Below are positions 1-9,239 of a stretch of DNA of 64,000 nt, in pieces. The DNA comes from Bryoerythrophyllum caledonicum (Eukaryota; Streptophyta; Bryopsida; Pottiales; Pottiaceae): positions 21,087,332-21,151,331 of the forward strand of contig OZ020516.1 in assembly GCA_963971425.1 (NCBI GenBank). The letters are read 5' to 3'. The position numbers and the translations under genes are program-made. Numbering within the stretch: the first letter of the stretch is position 1; each line of letters begins with the position of its first letter. The notes under the pieces were generated by a model that saw only the letters and a list, made by a program, of their open reading frames with translations, was not told the origin of the DNA and did no database searches.

Positions 1-3000
1 CTAGCTAACACAATATACAAACTCTTCACTAGTACACTCACCTTTATTCTATCCTCATACGGCGAAAAATTCAAAATCCTACATGACAGTCAAGAAGGAT
101 TTAGAGCAGAAAGAAGTACCGCTCGACAAATACAGACTATAATAGCTGCACTAGAAGACGCAAAATTCACTAACCAAGATATATACATATTATACGTTGA
201 CTTTAAAAATGCCTTTGGCTCAATAGACCATGCCCAATTATTGACAATAATGATGGACTTGGGATACCCAAAAGATGCCACTACACTTGTAGGGAACATC
301 TACTCCCAGTCATCCACTTACTATGTTGGTGAACACTTTGAGAAAACAAAACCTATACCCATACAAAGAGGAACCATACAAGGAGACACCCTTAGCCCAT
401 ATCTATTCATTATATTCTTAGAACCACTACTCAGGTGGCTAGAAAGAGGCAACAACGGATACAAGTTTGGCACATCACAAGTCACAATAAACTCTGCCGC
501 ATACGCAGATGACCTTGCTGTCATAACTAACACAATCAAACATATACAAATACAACTCAATAAAATTGATAGATATTGTAAATGGGCCAGTATGGACGTA
601 GGTGTCCCAAAATGTGCCGCTACCGGATGCCCAAACAAATCCAAATTGAACCCCACCACTTTCAAAGCCTTAATGCAAACCTCTAACATTAATTACCGTA
701 ACCAGCCGATCCCCACACTACACCAAAATGAACCATACATATACTTAGGTACAAATCTTGTCCCTTCACTGAAATGGAAAATCCAAATCCACACTACAAC
801 CATGAAACTCATCAAACAATGCAAAGAACTAACAACATGCCCGGCCACCATGAAACAAAAAATAAAAATGGTGGATACCGTACTACGCCCAGGTGTGGCA
901 TACAGTTTCTACGGTGTACCATACTCTATGCCCGCTATCAAAAAACTGGATAAAAAAATAATAGCCATACAAAAAACCATATGTGGATTACCTAAATGTA
1001 TGTCAAACGCAATAACCCAACTCCCACATAACCTATTTGGACTGGAAGCTTTCTCCCTCAAAAATGCATATCTCAGATGTATAGGTGAACAACTACAAAA
1101 TGCGTTAAACGATAAAGGTAGACTTGGAAAAATATATAATGGATTAACTCAATATGTCCTCGCCCAATACGGTGGTGCCAAAAACATACCTAGAATTAAA
1201 AAAAGTGATTGCATAAGATCACCAATAACACGAACGTTCTTCTTATTAAAACATATAGCTAAAGCCCACCTTAAAAGTACGCTCCCAGACTTCCTCATCA
1301 ATCCTACATCGCTAGAAATACTATGGCGTCAAGAAACACTAAATCACAACACACTCAATGCCCAACTCTCCCAAAAGCTTCTACAAAAACTCCTCTCAAA
1401 AAACTTTTTTGAACTAAACCAAATTACTCTACCTAACGGTACACACATCATGAACAATGAAGACTTCAAAACCTACCACTTCACCCCATCTAAACTAATA
1501 AAAAGTGCTATAAATGTTGCTAAACAACTATTTTGCCACCCATCATGCCCCACTATATGTCATACTCCTTGCAACATACACCCATACTCTCATACACTTA
1601 AAGATCCATTCATCACCCTCAACAACAACATCATCCCAAGAAACATTCCCACACCAACCAATCCTCCTAACCCTCCACATACATACCACCCCCGCCCCCC
1701 AACCTACATCCCCAAAAACCCTACCACATACCCCATTAATAATATCATAAGCCATAAGCACATCCAACACATAGACACAAACAACATACAAACTACCTAC
1801 ACAAAATATTTATGCCAATGGCAACACAATGATAATACATACAATAAATGGACCCCCCAAAGAGACCTTTTTCCACGGCACGACACCAATGCCTCCATAC
1901 ATAACACCGAAAAATTAAAACAATACTACCAAAAGATTCAAAACAAAAAATACTCGGATATCATCCTTGCCCACCATCCACAAGAACAATTCTTAGACTC
2001 AAGATCCGTAACACCACCCATAATTATCCCACTCTTAAACATCTACACAATAGAATGCAACCCCGAAATTGATATCCTTACATCCTCAAACACAATTCAA
2101 ATAGATAACAATCAAGCACATCTATACGAAGAAAACGGCCGACATTTACACACCATCCCCGTTACCCGACTCCAATGGCTATGGAATCAATATAATACAA
2201 AATTACAAATTCCTACAAACATCGAACCAACGACCCAACCCTTTGAAACCGAACTAATATGGCTCTACCAAAGGTATAAATACCGAATACCAAAAATTGA
2301 ACCCCTCAAAAATGCCCAATACACAATACCCACTCTCATCTTGGACTCACTAATCTCATCTTTTAATATCGATCAATCATACTTTTCTTCCCCGGTTGCA
2401 TGTTCTACCAAACTAAAAAAATTCTACTCACCCTACGAAAGAGACAAAATATTCGGATCACTAGGAAAGGCCTTTGACTACAAATGGACCGGTAATGGTA
2501 TAGCGCACCCCCACGGCGAGAAAGAAATGGAACAAACAATACATTGGGCTCGACTAGCTGCCAAACATGATCCAGTTAACACAAATACAATCATCATCAC
2601 ACCAAACAACAAGTGGTACCAAAACAACAACCAACATTCAAACCCATTTCCAGACTCCCATATAATTGCAATATTTGAAGCAGACTCAATACCATACGAA
2701 GAACCTACTATCCCACCCGAACTAAAAAAACCCCGAATTGAGCCATCTACACTACAAATAATATGTGTCCATCATCAAGACCAAACCCTCGGAACCCTGG
2801 AACAACTTGCCGAACTTAGATCCATAACAAAGAATTTAAACATAACCCAACTACACACAAAATTAGCCCTACCGACACCTCCACAAACCTCTGTAAACAA
2901 AAGCAAAAATTGGTCGAAACTTAACCATATTAACAATACAATAAAGTACTTCATCACACCGCCCTCTCTTCCAAACTATCCGACTCAGGTCACAAAAAAA

Positions 3001-4482
3001 TTTAACCCCGAATATAGCTATTATACCGATGGATCTTTTAAACCACCAGAACAAATTAGCCCAGGATCATGGCGTAGAGAGAAAGCAGGCTATGGCATCT
3101 ATAACTCTATCAAAGAGATTAAACTAGCCAAAAGACTCCATGGACTACAAAACATCCTTAGAGCAGAACTCATGGCCATACATAAAACGCTACAAATCAT
3201 CACAACAAAATACAATAATGAACCCGCACACATATTCACCGATTGTATAAATGCATTATACCTATTAAACACTCAAATAACACACCCTACTCTCCATAAT
3301 AGCCACCCCGACAAAACCATTCTAACATCAATGGTACAAATGTTACAAAATCGAACACAAATCACAACCTTCCACAAAGTGAGAGCCCATGCCAACATTG
3401 ATGGCAACGAACAAGCAGATAAATTAGCAAAAGAAGGACGAGAAAAAGCACACAAAGATGCCAAAGACCCACACGAACATGCACATGCTACCCCATACTA
3501 CTTTCAAAAAGAAGACTGGCCTTCCAAAGAAGATACCCCCGACAAAGGCCCGATTAGATTTTTGGGCAAATATCTCAAAAAGCAAGACCTCTACAACAAC
3601 CTTGACACTATCTCTGAAAATATTCCTAACATAGAAAAATGGACCAACAATAAAGACATTGACAATGAATTGTCTACAAATTTTTGGAAAAACCCCATCA
3701 TTTCAGACTCACAAATAACATGCCTCATCAAATTTCGCACCGGTCAATACATGGGAAACGCACGCAAACAACTCTTCTTTGGAATTGAAAGATTCCCATC
3801 CATAACATGCCCCATATGCCCCTCAATAGACGCTGACACATGGCTCCACGTTTTACTTAAATGCCAAAACCACCACATACACTCCCTAATTGTCAAAAGA
3901 CATAATAAAGCGGTATGGGAAGTCCGGAAGCTAATCACCTCCTGTAACAAATCGAGATGTTTTATACTAATGAACGCCGGCACTTATAACAACGATACAC
4001 AAGAAAATACGGTCCCCCCTTGGCTACTCCCATGCTCATGTGAGACTCAAAGGTGTCATTGCAATGCTAGGCTCAAACCGGACATCCTTTGTGTTAAAGG
4101 CTTAAAATATAATGACCCACCACCCACTAACATCGAACAAGACTACACCATCCAATTCATTGAATTCACTTACTGCAACGACAGATTTTCCCCAGAAACA
4201 ATCCAAAACAAAATAGATAAATACCAACCCCTTATTGACGACATCATTTCCCTTGGATGGCATGTGGATCCCCTAATAGTAATCACATCCGGCGCTCGTG
4301 CCACCACCTTTATCCCATCTATGAAAACCCTAGAAGATACCTTTAAAATACCCATTGAATCAATTAGAAACACCTTTAAAAACATTAACACCATCGCTAC
4401 TCAATATGCCATGTCCATTTTACTACATAAACGCAAAATTGAAAACAACCAAGCCCTTCCCGATATGCATGACCCCCCTTGA
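1..4482 (+). CDS. Non-LTR retrotransposon polyprotein, copy A (RT - chromo-like - RNase H - CCHC - RLE), 5' end outside window
   Basis: The frame is open from base 1 to the TGA at 4480-4482 (1493 codons), so the true start is upstream of the window. Counting codons from base 1, reverse transcriptase motifs are clear: VDFKNAF (catalytic Asp about 67), QGDTLSP and AYADD (168-171). Around codons 585-635 a segment with the pattern KYLCQW...YNKW.P...L looks like a chromodomain. Codons 800-900 form a separate conserved block (FGSLGKAF, AHPHG, IIITP..W). RNase H follows with TDGS (1010), AEL (1055), TDC (1081) and GNEQAD (1140). A CPIC...H...C knuckle starts near 1270. The C-terminus carries KPDI (1361), IEFT (1388) and KIDKY, the pattern of the restriction-like endonuclease of R2-type LINEs. 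The element would copy itself by target-primed reverse transcription. RT plus RNase H plus RLE points to the Dualen/RandI or a related lineage, an inference. The chromo and methylase-like calls are weaker. Confidence 0.88.
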   Translation, partial: LANTIYKLFTSTLTFILSSYGEKFKILHDSQEGFRAERSTARQIQTIIAALEDAKFTNQDIYILYVDFKNAFGSIDHAQLLTIMMDLGYPKDATTLVGNIYSQSSTYYVGEHFEKTKPIPIQRGTIQGDTLSPYLFIIFLEPLLRWLERGNNGYKFGTSQVTINSAAYADDLAVITNTIKHIQIQLNKIDRYCKWASMDVGVPKCAATGCPNKSKLNPTTFKALMQTSNINYRNQPIPTLHQNEPYIYLGTNLVPSLKWKIQIHTTTMKLIKQCKELTTCPATMKQKIKMVDTVLRPGVAYSFYGVPYSMPAIKKLDKKIIAIQKTICGLPKCMSNAITQLPHNLFGLEAFSLKNAYLRCIGEQLQNALNDKGRLGKIYNGLTQYVLAQYGGAKNIPRIKKSDCIRSPITRTFFLLKHIAKAHLKSTLPDFLINPTSLEILWRQETLNHNTLNAQLSQKLLQKLLSKNFFELNQITLPNGTHIMNNEDFKTYHFTPSKLIKSAINVAKQLFCHPSCPTICHTPCNIHPYSHTLKDPFITLNNNIIPRNIPTPTNPPNPPHTYHPRPPTYIPKNPTTYPINNIISHKHIQHIDTNNIQTTYTKYLCQWQHNDNTYNKWTPQRDLFPRHDTNASIHNTEKLKQYYQKIQNKKYSDIILAHHPQEQFLDSRSVTPPIIIPLLNIYTIECNPEIDILTSSNTIQIDNNQAHLYEENGRHLHTIPVTRLQWLWNQYNTKLQIPTNIEPTTQPFETELIWLYQRYKYRIPKIEPLKNAQYTIPTLILDSLISSFNIDQSYFSSPVACSTKLKKFYSPYERDKIFGSLGKAFDYKWTGNGIAHPHGEKEMEQTIHWARLAAKHDPVNTNTIIITPNNKWYQNNNQHSNPFPDSHIIAIFEADSIPYEEPTIPPELKKPRIEPSTLQIICVHHQDQTLGTLEQLAELRSITKNLNITQLHTKLALPTPPQTSVNKSKNWSKLNHINNTIKYFITPPSLPNYPTQVTKKFNPEYSYYTDGSFKPPEQISPGSWRREKAGYGIYNSIKEIKLAKRLHGLQNILRAELMAIHKTLQIITTKYNNEPAHIFTDCINALYLLNTQITHPTLHNSHPDKTILTSMVQMLQNRTQITTFHKVRAHANIDGNEQADKLAKEGREKAHKDAKDPHEHAHATPYYFQKEDWPSKEDTPDKGPIRFLGKYLKKQDLYNNLDTISENIPNIEKWTNNKDIDNELSTNFWKNPIISDSQITCLIKFRTGQYMGNARKQLFFGIERFPSITCPICPSIDADTWLHVLLKCQNHHIHSLIVKRHNKAVWEVRKLITSCNKSRCFILMNAGTYNNDTQENTVPPWLLPCSCETQRCHCNARLKPDILCVKGLKYNDPPPTNIEQDYTIQFIEFTYCNDRFSPETIQNKIDKYQPLIDDIISLGWHVDPLIVITSGARATTFIPSMKTLEDTFKIPIESIRNTFKNINTIATQYAMSILLHKRKIENNQALPDMHDPP

Positions 4483-4633
4483 TTTCACTCCCCGTTTTGA
4501 TTTACTTTGACTAGTTAGTTTGTAGGCTGCTCGGTTGAATTGGCTTGAGGTTCTTTTGGCTACTAGCTTGGTGGGTTGGAAGTTTAGTTGGTTGGGTGTG
4601 TTGCTATGTGGGTTTCTGGCTATTCGTTACATA
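4483..4633 (+). other. 3' untranslated region of LINE copy A
   Basis: About 150 bases follow the stop codon and are rich in GGTT and TTGG runs. The 3' region of copy B (26606-26823 read on the minus strand) has the same character, with a similar spacing of TTGG-type words, though the two have diverged. I see no poly(A) tail. Elements using a restriction-like endonuclease often lack one. The boundary with the following R5 repeat is my estimate. Confidence 0.5.
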
Positions 4634-4780
4634 GTGTCTACCCTCGAAAGGGGGAAGTAGTTCCAACTCACTAATTCCTTGTCCTGTGGGCATGGTCTTA
4701 GTAGTGGAACGAACAGACACTTTATTCACGCCGGTCCCTCTTTCGGGAACCGGCGTTCTTCTTCTTCTTCTTACCCAAAC
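4634..4780 (+). repeat. R5 repeat, copy 1, directly 3' of LINE copy A
   Basis: The stretch contains GGGGGAAGTAGTTCCA, a GTGGGCAT word, TTAGTAGTGGAAC and then a GC-rich hairpin at about 4727-4753 (CGCCGGTCCC against GGGAACCGGCG, one bulged base) followed by TTC repeats. The same order of words recurs on the minus strand at 8295-8395 and 61678-61775. It could be the distal LINE 3' UTR, or a SINE-like element sharing the LINE tail. Confidence 0.55.
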
Positions 4781-5176
4781 TGCAAAAGACGCCCCCACAA
4801 AACTATTGTGCTTTAGGAGTTAATCAGGAAATCGGACCAATATATCAACATGCCATATTAGCTTATTCCAAAAATATGCACAACGTTGTGTAGTGTAAGA
4901 GGTGTCAGGGGAAAACATGAATGATTACCAATTTTTTCACGGTGATGAGACCAATATTTTCACTGAAGCCATATCATGACATACTCAATCACATTTGTAT
5001 TAAGGTTACATGACAAAAAAATTGAGGAGGTTTACAAGAAATAAACCAACAACAGGGAATAAAAGTAACTTCTCACCTATGCGAGTAGAGGCCAACCATC
5101 CAACAACATTTTCACCATCACTGGATCCACAGAAGACGGGAATTAGTTGGCCCCCCATGCCTCATTTTTAAAGATA
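4781..5176. other. Intergenic stretch, nothing recognised
   Basis: AT-rich sequence without a convincing reading frame, RNA gene or terminal repeat. Confidence 0.5.
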
Positions 5177-5409
5177 CTAACCCGTAAAGGACCAAGATAT
5201 TTTAGAGGAATCTCTACTCCATGGATTACTGATTATAAACTGCCAAGATGAACTCTGTGCAAATGTAACTCGAGGATCTTCTTCTAAACTTATATGAGAT
5301 GATGTGGTAAATTTTGTGTGAAGTGTGATGATACGGATTGAAAGGAAATTCCAGTAAAAGTGGAAAATTTCAGGCCCCTGAACATACACTTGGTCCTTTA
5401 GGGAGCTAA
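5177..5409 (+). mobile_element. MITE-like element family A, copy 1
   Basis: The ends are inverted: TAAAGGACCAAG at 5185-5196 matches CTTGGTCCTTTA at 5388-5399, and the match continues imperfectly outward (CTAACCCG against GGGAGCTAAC), giving a terminal inverted repeat of about 20 bases. The element is about 233 bases and has no coding capacity. Two further copies lie nearby, one inverted. Its internal words (ATCTCTACTCCAT, CCAAGATGAACT, CTTCTTCT.AACTTATATG) identify the family. Confidence 0.75.
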
Positions 5410-5694
5410 CAGACAGTTGTACGGATTCACCTAATTCTCTAATTCAGCGTCCTTGTGTCCGCAATAAGCGCAAGCTTTAGGGACCCATGTAGACTCGCGG
5501 GGTCTGAGAAGCAGACAGAGTTGGTGGTGCCTCTTTGCCAAGTCCCCGGATCTCCCCGTCTCCCGCGTTCAGAGTACATCTGCCCCTCTTGACGTTTCAA
5601 TGCACTGCAGTGCGTGATTGAAGCAACCACATGGTCCATGCATCGTTGAAAAAAAGGAATAAAGATCTGTTGACAAAAAATATTTTTAATCCCG

Positions 5695-5905
5695 GAAGGG
5701 CCAAGTGTACCTGCGGGGTACAAATATGTTCACTTTGACTGTAATTCTCTTCAAAATTCATAAAATGTTTAGCACGTCATCTCATTTAAGTTTAGAAGAA
5801 GATCCTATGGTTACATTCTCAAAAAGCTTATCCTTGTACTTTTTAATCAATGGTGTAGAGATTTCTCTAAAATGCCTTAGTTCTTTTGGGGTGACTTTCA
5901 CAGGA
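5695..5905 (-). mobile_element. MITE-like element family A, copy 2 (inverted)
   Basis: Read on the minus strand this carries the same internal words as copy 1: the ATCTCTAC block, the GAAGAAGATC block and a terminal ACTTGGCCCTTCC in place of ACTTGGTCCTTTA. It is more diverged and lies inverted about 290 bases downstream of copy 1, so the three copies may form a foldback structure. Confidence 0.6.
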
Positions 5906-6471
5906 TATCAAGGCACTATCAACATCTATGATAGCTTTGATGGTCCTTAAATAGTACCTTGTACCTGCAACTTGTCGCCAAAACTCACGATTCTCATTGC
6001 CTAACTAATAACCTGTAAGGATATCTACAAACTTTATTGAGATGGCTCTCGATAATTTACATCTTTATCTTTCACATCCATGTACAAAGGTAATGGTGGT
6101 GGAGTCGGGCCGGGCTCCAACTCGTAACTCCAGCCCCAAACTTGTTTGTCCTTGCACTAGCGTGTACCTCTGGGCTGGACAATATGTGTGACAGGGTCAC
6201 CATCCTCATACTAGGCTGGACCATCATCTTTGTTTTGCTTGCCTCCTCCATACTTTCACAAGCCTTACATCATGAGAATCAGCTTCACCACCAAACCCAA
6301 GTTGTAACCACTTCTACAACCCTCACACGGCTCCCTCCCTAGCCTTGAAAACGATGCATGAAGTTCCATTTGTAACGAAGCCACAAATATCACCAATGCC
6401 ACCAAACATAATTGTCACCTCTTCTACAAACCTTTCACGGCTCCTTTGCTCGCTATGAAAGTGGTTCATCA
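5906..6471. other. Intergenic stretch, nothing recognised
   Basis: Between two family A copies. A short GC-rich word at about 6095-6130 stands out, but no frame, tRNA or repeat could be supported. Confidence 0.45.
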
Positions 6472-6698
6472 AGTTAACCCTGAAAGGACTTAGGCATTTT
6501 AGAGGGATCTCTACTCCATTGATTATTAACTACCAAGATGAACTTTTTGAGAATGTAGTTGTAGAATCTTCTTCTGAACTTATATGGTTTTTTTAATGGT
6601 TTTTTTGGTCAATTTTGGTCTTACGGATTGGAAGACAATCGTACTTAAAGTGAAATATTTTGTTCCCCGAATGGACACTTGGTCCTTTCGAAGTTAAC
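6472..6698 (+). mobile_element. MITE-like element family A, copy 3
   Basis: Terminal words AGTTAACCCTGAAAGGAC (6472-6489) and CTTGGTCCTTTCGAAGTTAAC (right end) are imperfect inverted repeats of each other. The interior aligns with copy 1 over nearly its full length. Confidence 0.7.
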
Positions 6699-6949
6699 AA
6701 AGCGACAAACTTCACCAACAAACGGTCTCCAAGAAGTTTACTAAGAAAGGTAAAGGTGGGAACATCAATTAAAATGTGTAATTTGTGATTTGGAAAGTGG
6801 AAGTAGGTATACCTCCATGCAATTGATGAATTTACAAGTTGGCCATGGAAAAATATAGTGAGCTTTTGATGGAATAAAGATGAAATTTATGATGAATGGC
6901 TGACATCTACCCTATAGATGTGAGATGGTCTAGATGATACCCGTATAAT

Positions 6950-7032
6950 GCTAATGTGATACCGGTGTGATGCATAGGTGATATCTATGTAATGCATAGG
7001 TGATATCTATGTAATGCATAGGTGATACCCAA
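6950..7032. repeat. Minisatellite, about 21-base period
   Basis: Around three to four tandem units of the type GCATAGGTGATATCTATGTAAT, the central two nearly identical, flanked by degenerate units. A diverged relative of the same words, in the opposite sense, occurs at about 8935-9015. Confidence 0.75.
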
Positions 7033-7139
7033 TGTGTCCATACCATTGCGATTTACCAAAACAAATAGTTTAGTAGGGAGGTGCCAAAATTGATAGATGC
7101 GTACGGTATTTCATTAGTGGCCATGAAGATGGATCTCCT

Positions 7140-7402
7140 TATTGACCCTGGTCGAGCGTTGCACCAAACCTCAGCTTTGGGTGGGTCCATTTTTCTGGCC
7201 CTGCCCTTTTTAGGATCCTAGAGATTTTTTTGGGAATTTTTTTGGCCAAAATTCGAGCCTGCGGCCCCAAATCACCCCACAGAGTCCCCTCATGGATCAA
7301 GTACGGCCCCACTCCAACACAAAAATAGGGGCAGGTTTTTTTCCACCCCTCCCAAGCCCTACCGAGCCTGTGGCTCGGCTCAACGCTCGACCGGGGTCAA
7401 TA
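7140..7402. mobile_element. MITE-like element family B
   Basis: TATTGACCCTGGTCGAGCGT at 7140-7159 is the inverse of ACGCTCGACCGGGGTCAATA at 7383-7402 with one mismatch, and the match extends two bases inward to a 22-base terminal inverted repeat. The 263-base element is GC-richer than its flanks and has no open frame. Related words (CATGAAGATGG / CATGAAGATTGG) lie on both sides, possibly a decayed target duplication. Confidence 0.78.
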
Positions 7403-8294
7403 GGCAAATCCCATGAAGATTGGTTGCGACTTGTGTGAAATAATGAAGAAACTTTGAGTAATTTGGATACATAATAGAACTTTCCCTTTGTAGGTCAAAG
7501 TGCCACTTCTTAGTTTTAGCGTAGGCACTTTAGAGTTGTCATGGATGAGGCAGGCGAACTTTTATTGGATTCGGAATTGCTGAATATTTATACGTTTCTA
7601 AAAAAAAGTTTTTTGGTAAAACAAATATTTTCGGAAATCCATTTTTCACTGATATTTTTTTCAAATAGTTGGCATCTGCTTTAGATTTTTTAATTTAATT
7701 TATTTATTTTTATTCAACCCTCGGGTGCAGTATATATGGACTCTATCAAGAAAATCAAGGAAACTCAGTAACATGAAAACAACAATTCCATGAGGATTCA
7801 TGTACCAAAGCGATGAACCACAAGGATGAGATGTGTCTCACGTACATACCACATCACCCTTGGGTTCCCAAATAAGTGAGCACAAACCAACTTATTACCG
7901 TCAAATCAAATCCCCCATCACAAAGCAGATTTTCACCATGTACTACAGCTTGCGAGTGTTGCAAAGTGAACCGACCTCAAGTGGTTGCAACAAAGGACAC
8001 ACATCCCCCCAAAGCCAGGACCTCAGGCGTCCAATATTTTAAAACCCCAAAAGCACCACCCCAAAAAGAAAAGAAAAAGAAAAGGAAAGGAAAAGGAAAA
8101 GGAAAATACATTCAAGATAATAATTAGCATTATCTGTACTAGTTCTTTAAAAAAAAACCAATACTCTTAACTATTGATGGATATGTTTCTCTTATGTCTG
8201 TTTTCCTTACATGCATATATTATCATTAATTGGCAAACAATATTCTCCATAGTGATGGTGGAACATAATTGAGTTAATCCCATGATTTTAAAAG
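7403..8294. other. Intergenic, AT-rich, with purine tract
   Basis: No coding signal. A long purine-rich AAAAGG-type tract sits at about 8060-8106. The small frames across it read as low-complexity Lys-rich peptides and are not credible genes. Confidence 0.45.
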
Positions 8295-8395
8295 AAAAGG
8301 AAAAAAACACCGGTCTAGCACTGTATGTCTGTTCCACCACTAAGTCCATAGGTTAGCAGTATGGAACTACTTCCCCCTCTCAAGGATAGACATTA
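8295..8395 (-). repeat. R5 repeat, copy 2
   Basis: On the minus strand this reads GAGGGGGAAGTAGTTCCAT, then TTAGTGGTGGAACAGACA and a CCGGTG word followed by T-rich sequence, matching R5 copy 1 in order and spacing. Here no LINE sequence lies upstream of it, so R5 can occur without LINE coding sequence. Confidence 0.55.
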
Positions 8396-8410
8396 TCCCA
8401 CGATTCTGTA

Positions 8411-8766
8411 CGGTAAGTCCCCCATAACCAACCAAATCCCATAACCAACGCCAATAAAATTGGAGTATATCCAACCAACTTCCATCCCATAACCACCAGT
8501 TCAACTCCAAATGGAGGTTCGCTGTTAGACATGATCCTTCACTTTTTGTCAATGCTTATGGGGGGTACCTATTGGTAGCCACCCACTGAGCATAATAGCA
8601 CATTTCATAAATTCATAACTAATTCAATTTTTGTAAAAAAAATATGAAATCACTTGGGTTGCCATTGTAATTCTATTGGCTATTACTGAAAAATAAATGT
8701 ATCATTATATGCTCTCTCCATATATGCACATTGCTTAACCTGTTGGTTGTATGAGGGCTTACCTTA
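8411..8766 (+). mobile_element. MITE-like element family C, copy 1
   Basis: Begins CGGTAAGTCCCCCATAACCA and ends TGAGGGCTTACCTTA, forming a roughly 15-base imperfect terminal inverted repeat. The interior aligns along its whole length with copy 2 at 32692-33020, including GAAATCACTTGGGTTG and CTCTCCATATATGCACATT. About 356 bases, non-coding. Confidence 0.75.
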
Positions 8767-9239
8767 TCTATTATTGAATACAAGAAATTTGGTAGAGTAC
8801 ATAATTTCTCGATTTCCTCCCCGACTATGGTAATATTCCAAACCTAGATAATAATACCATTACCGTACGCATCGGTTAGGTTCGGACACCCCTTGTACAA
8901 ACCAATCATTATTTTTTAACACAGTGGTTCGGACACAATGGGTATCACCTAGGTACTACACGAGTATTTCCTAGATATTACAAGGGTATGATCTTGGCAT
9001 TGCATAGGTATCACCTTAGACAAATATTTTATATTTTCCAAAAAAATTGGACACCCTCCATTCATGTACGAACGCGACCAACGCGTAGGGTAGTAATGAT
9101 GCCTTTTGATAGTAACATTTGATACCCATGTATTCAATACCCGGTGGATACCCGGCGAAGTCGATTTTCCCCACCTACCCGTGACGTCAGGGCTCCAAAA
9201 CCGTCACGTCACTCGAAACCAACTTTATCTACGACTCCA
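8767..9239. other. Intergenic stretch, weak minisatellite relic
   Basis: Contains the diverged AGGTATCACCT words (8935-9015) related to the minisatellite at 6.95 kb. Nothing else is recognised. Confidence 0.4.

Noticed and set aside
321..689. Minus-strand frame opposite LINE RT
   Set aside because: A shadow of the conserved RT frame. The same shadow occurs in copy B at 30618-30986.
6950..7032. CRISPR-like array
   Set aside because: Units are directly adjacent without unique spacers, and the genome is eukaryotic. It is a minisatellite.
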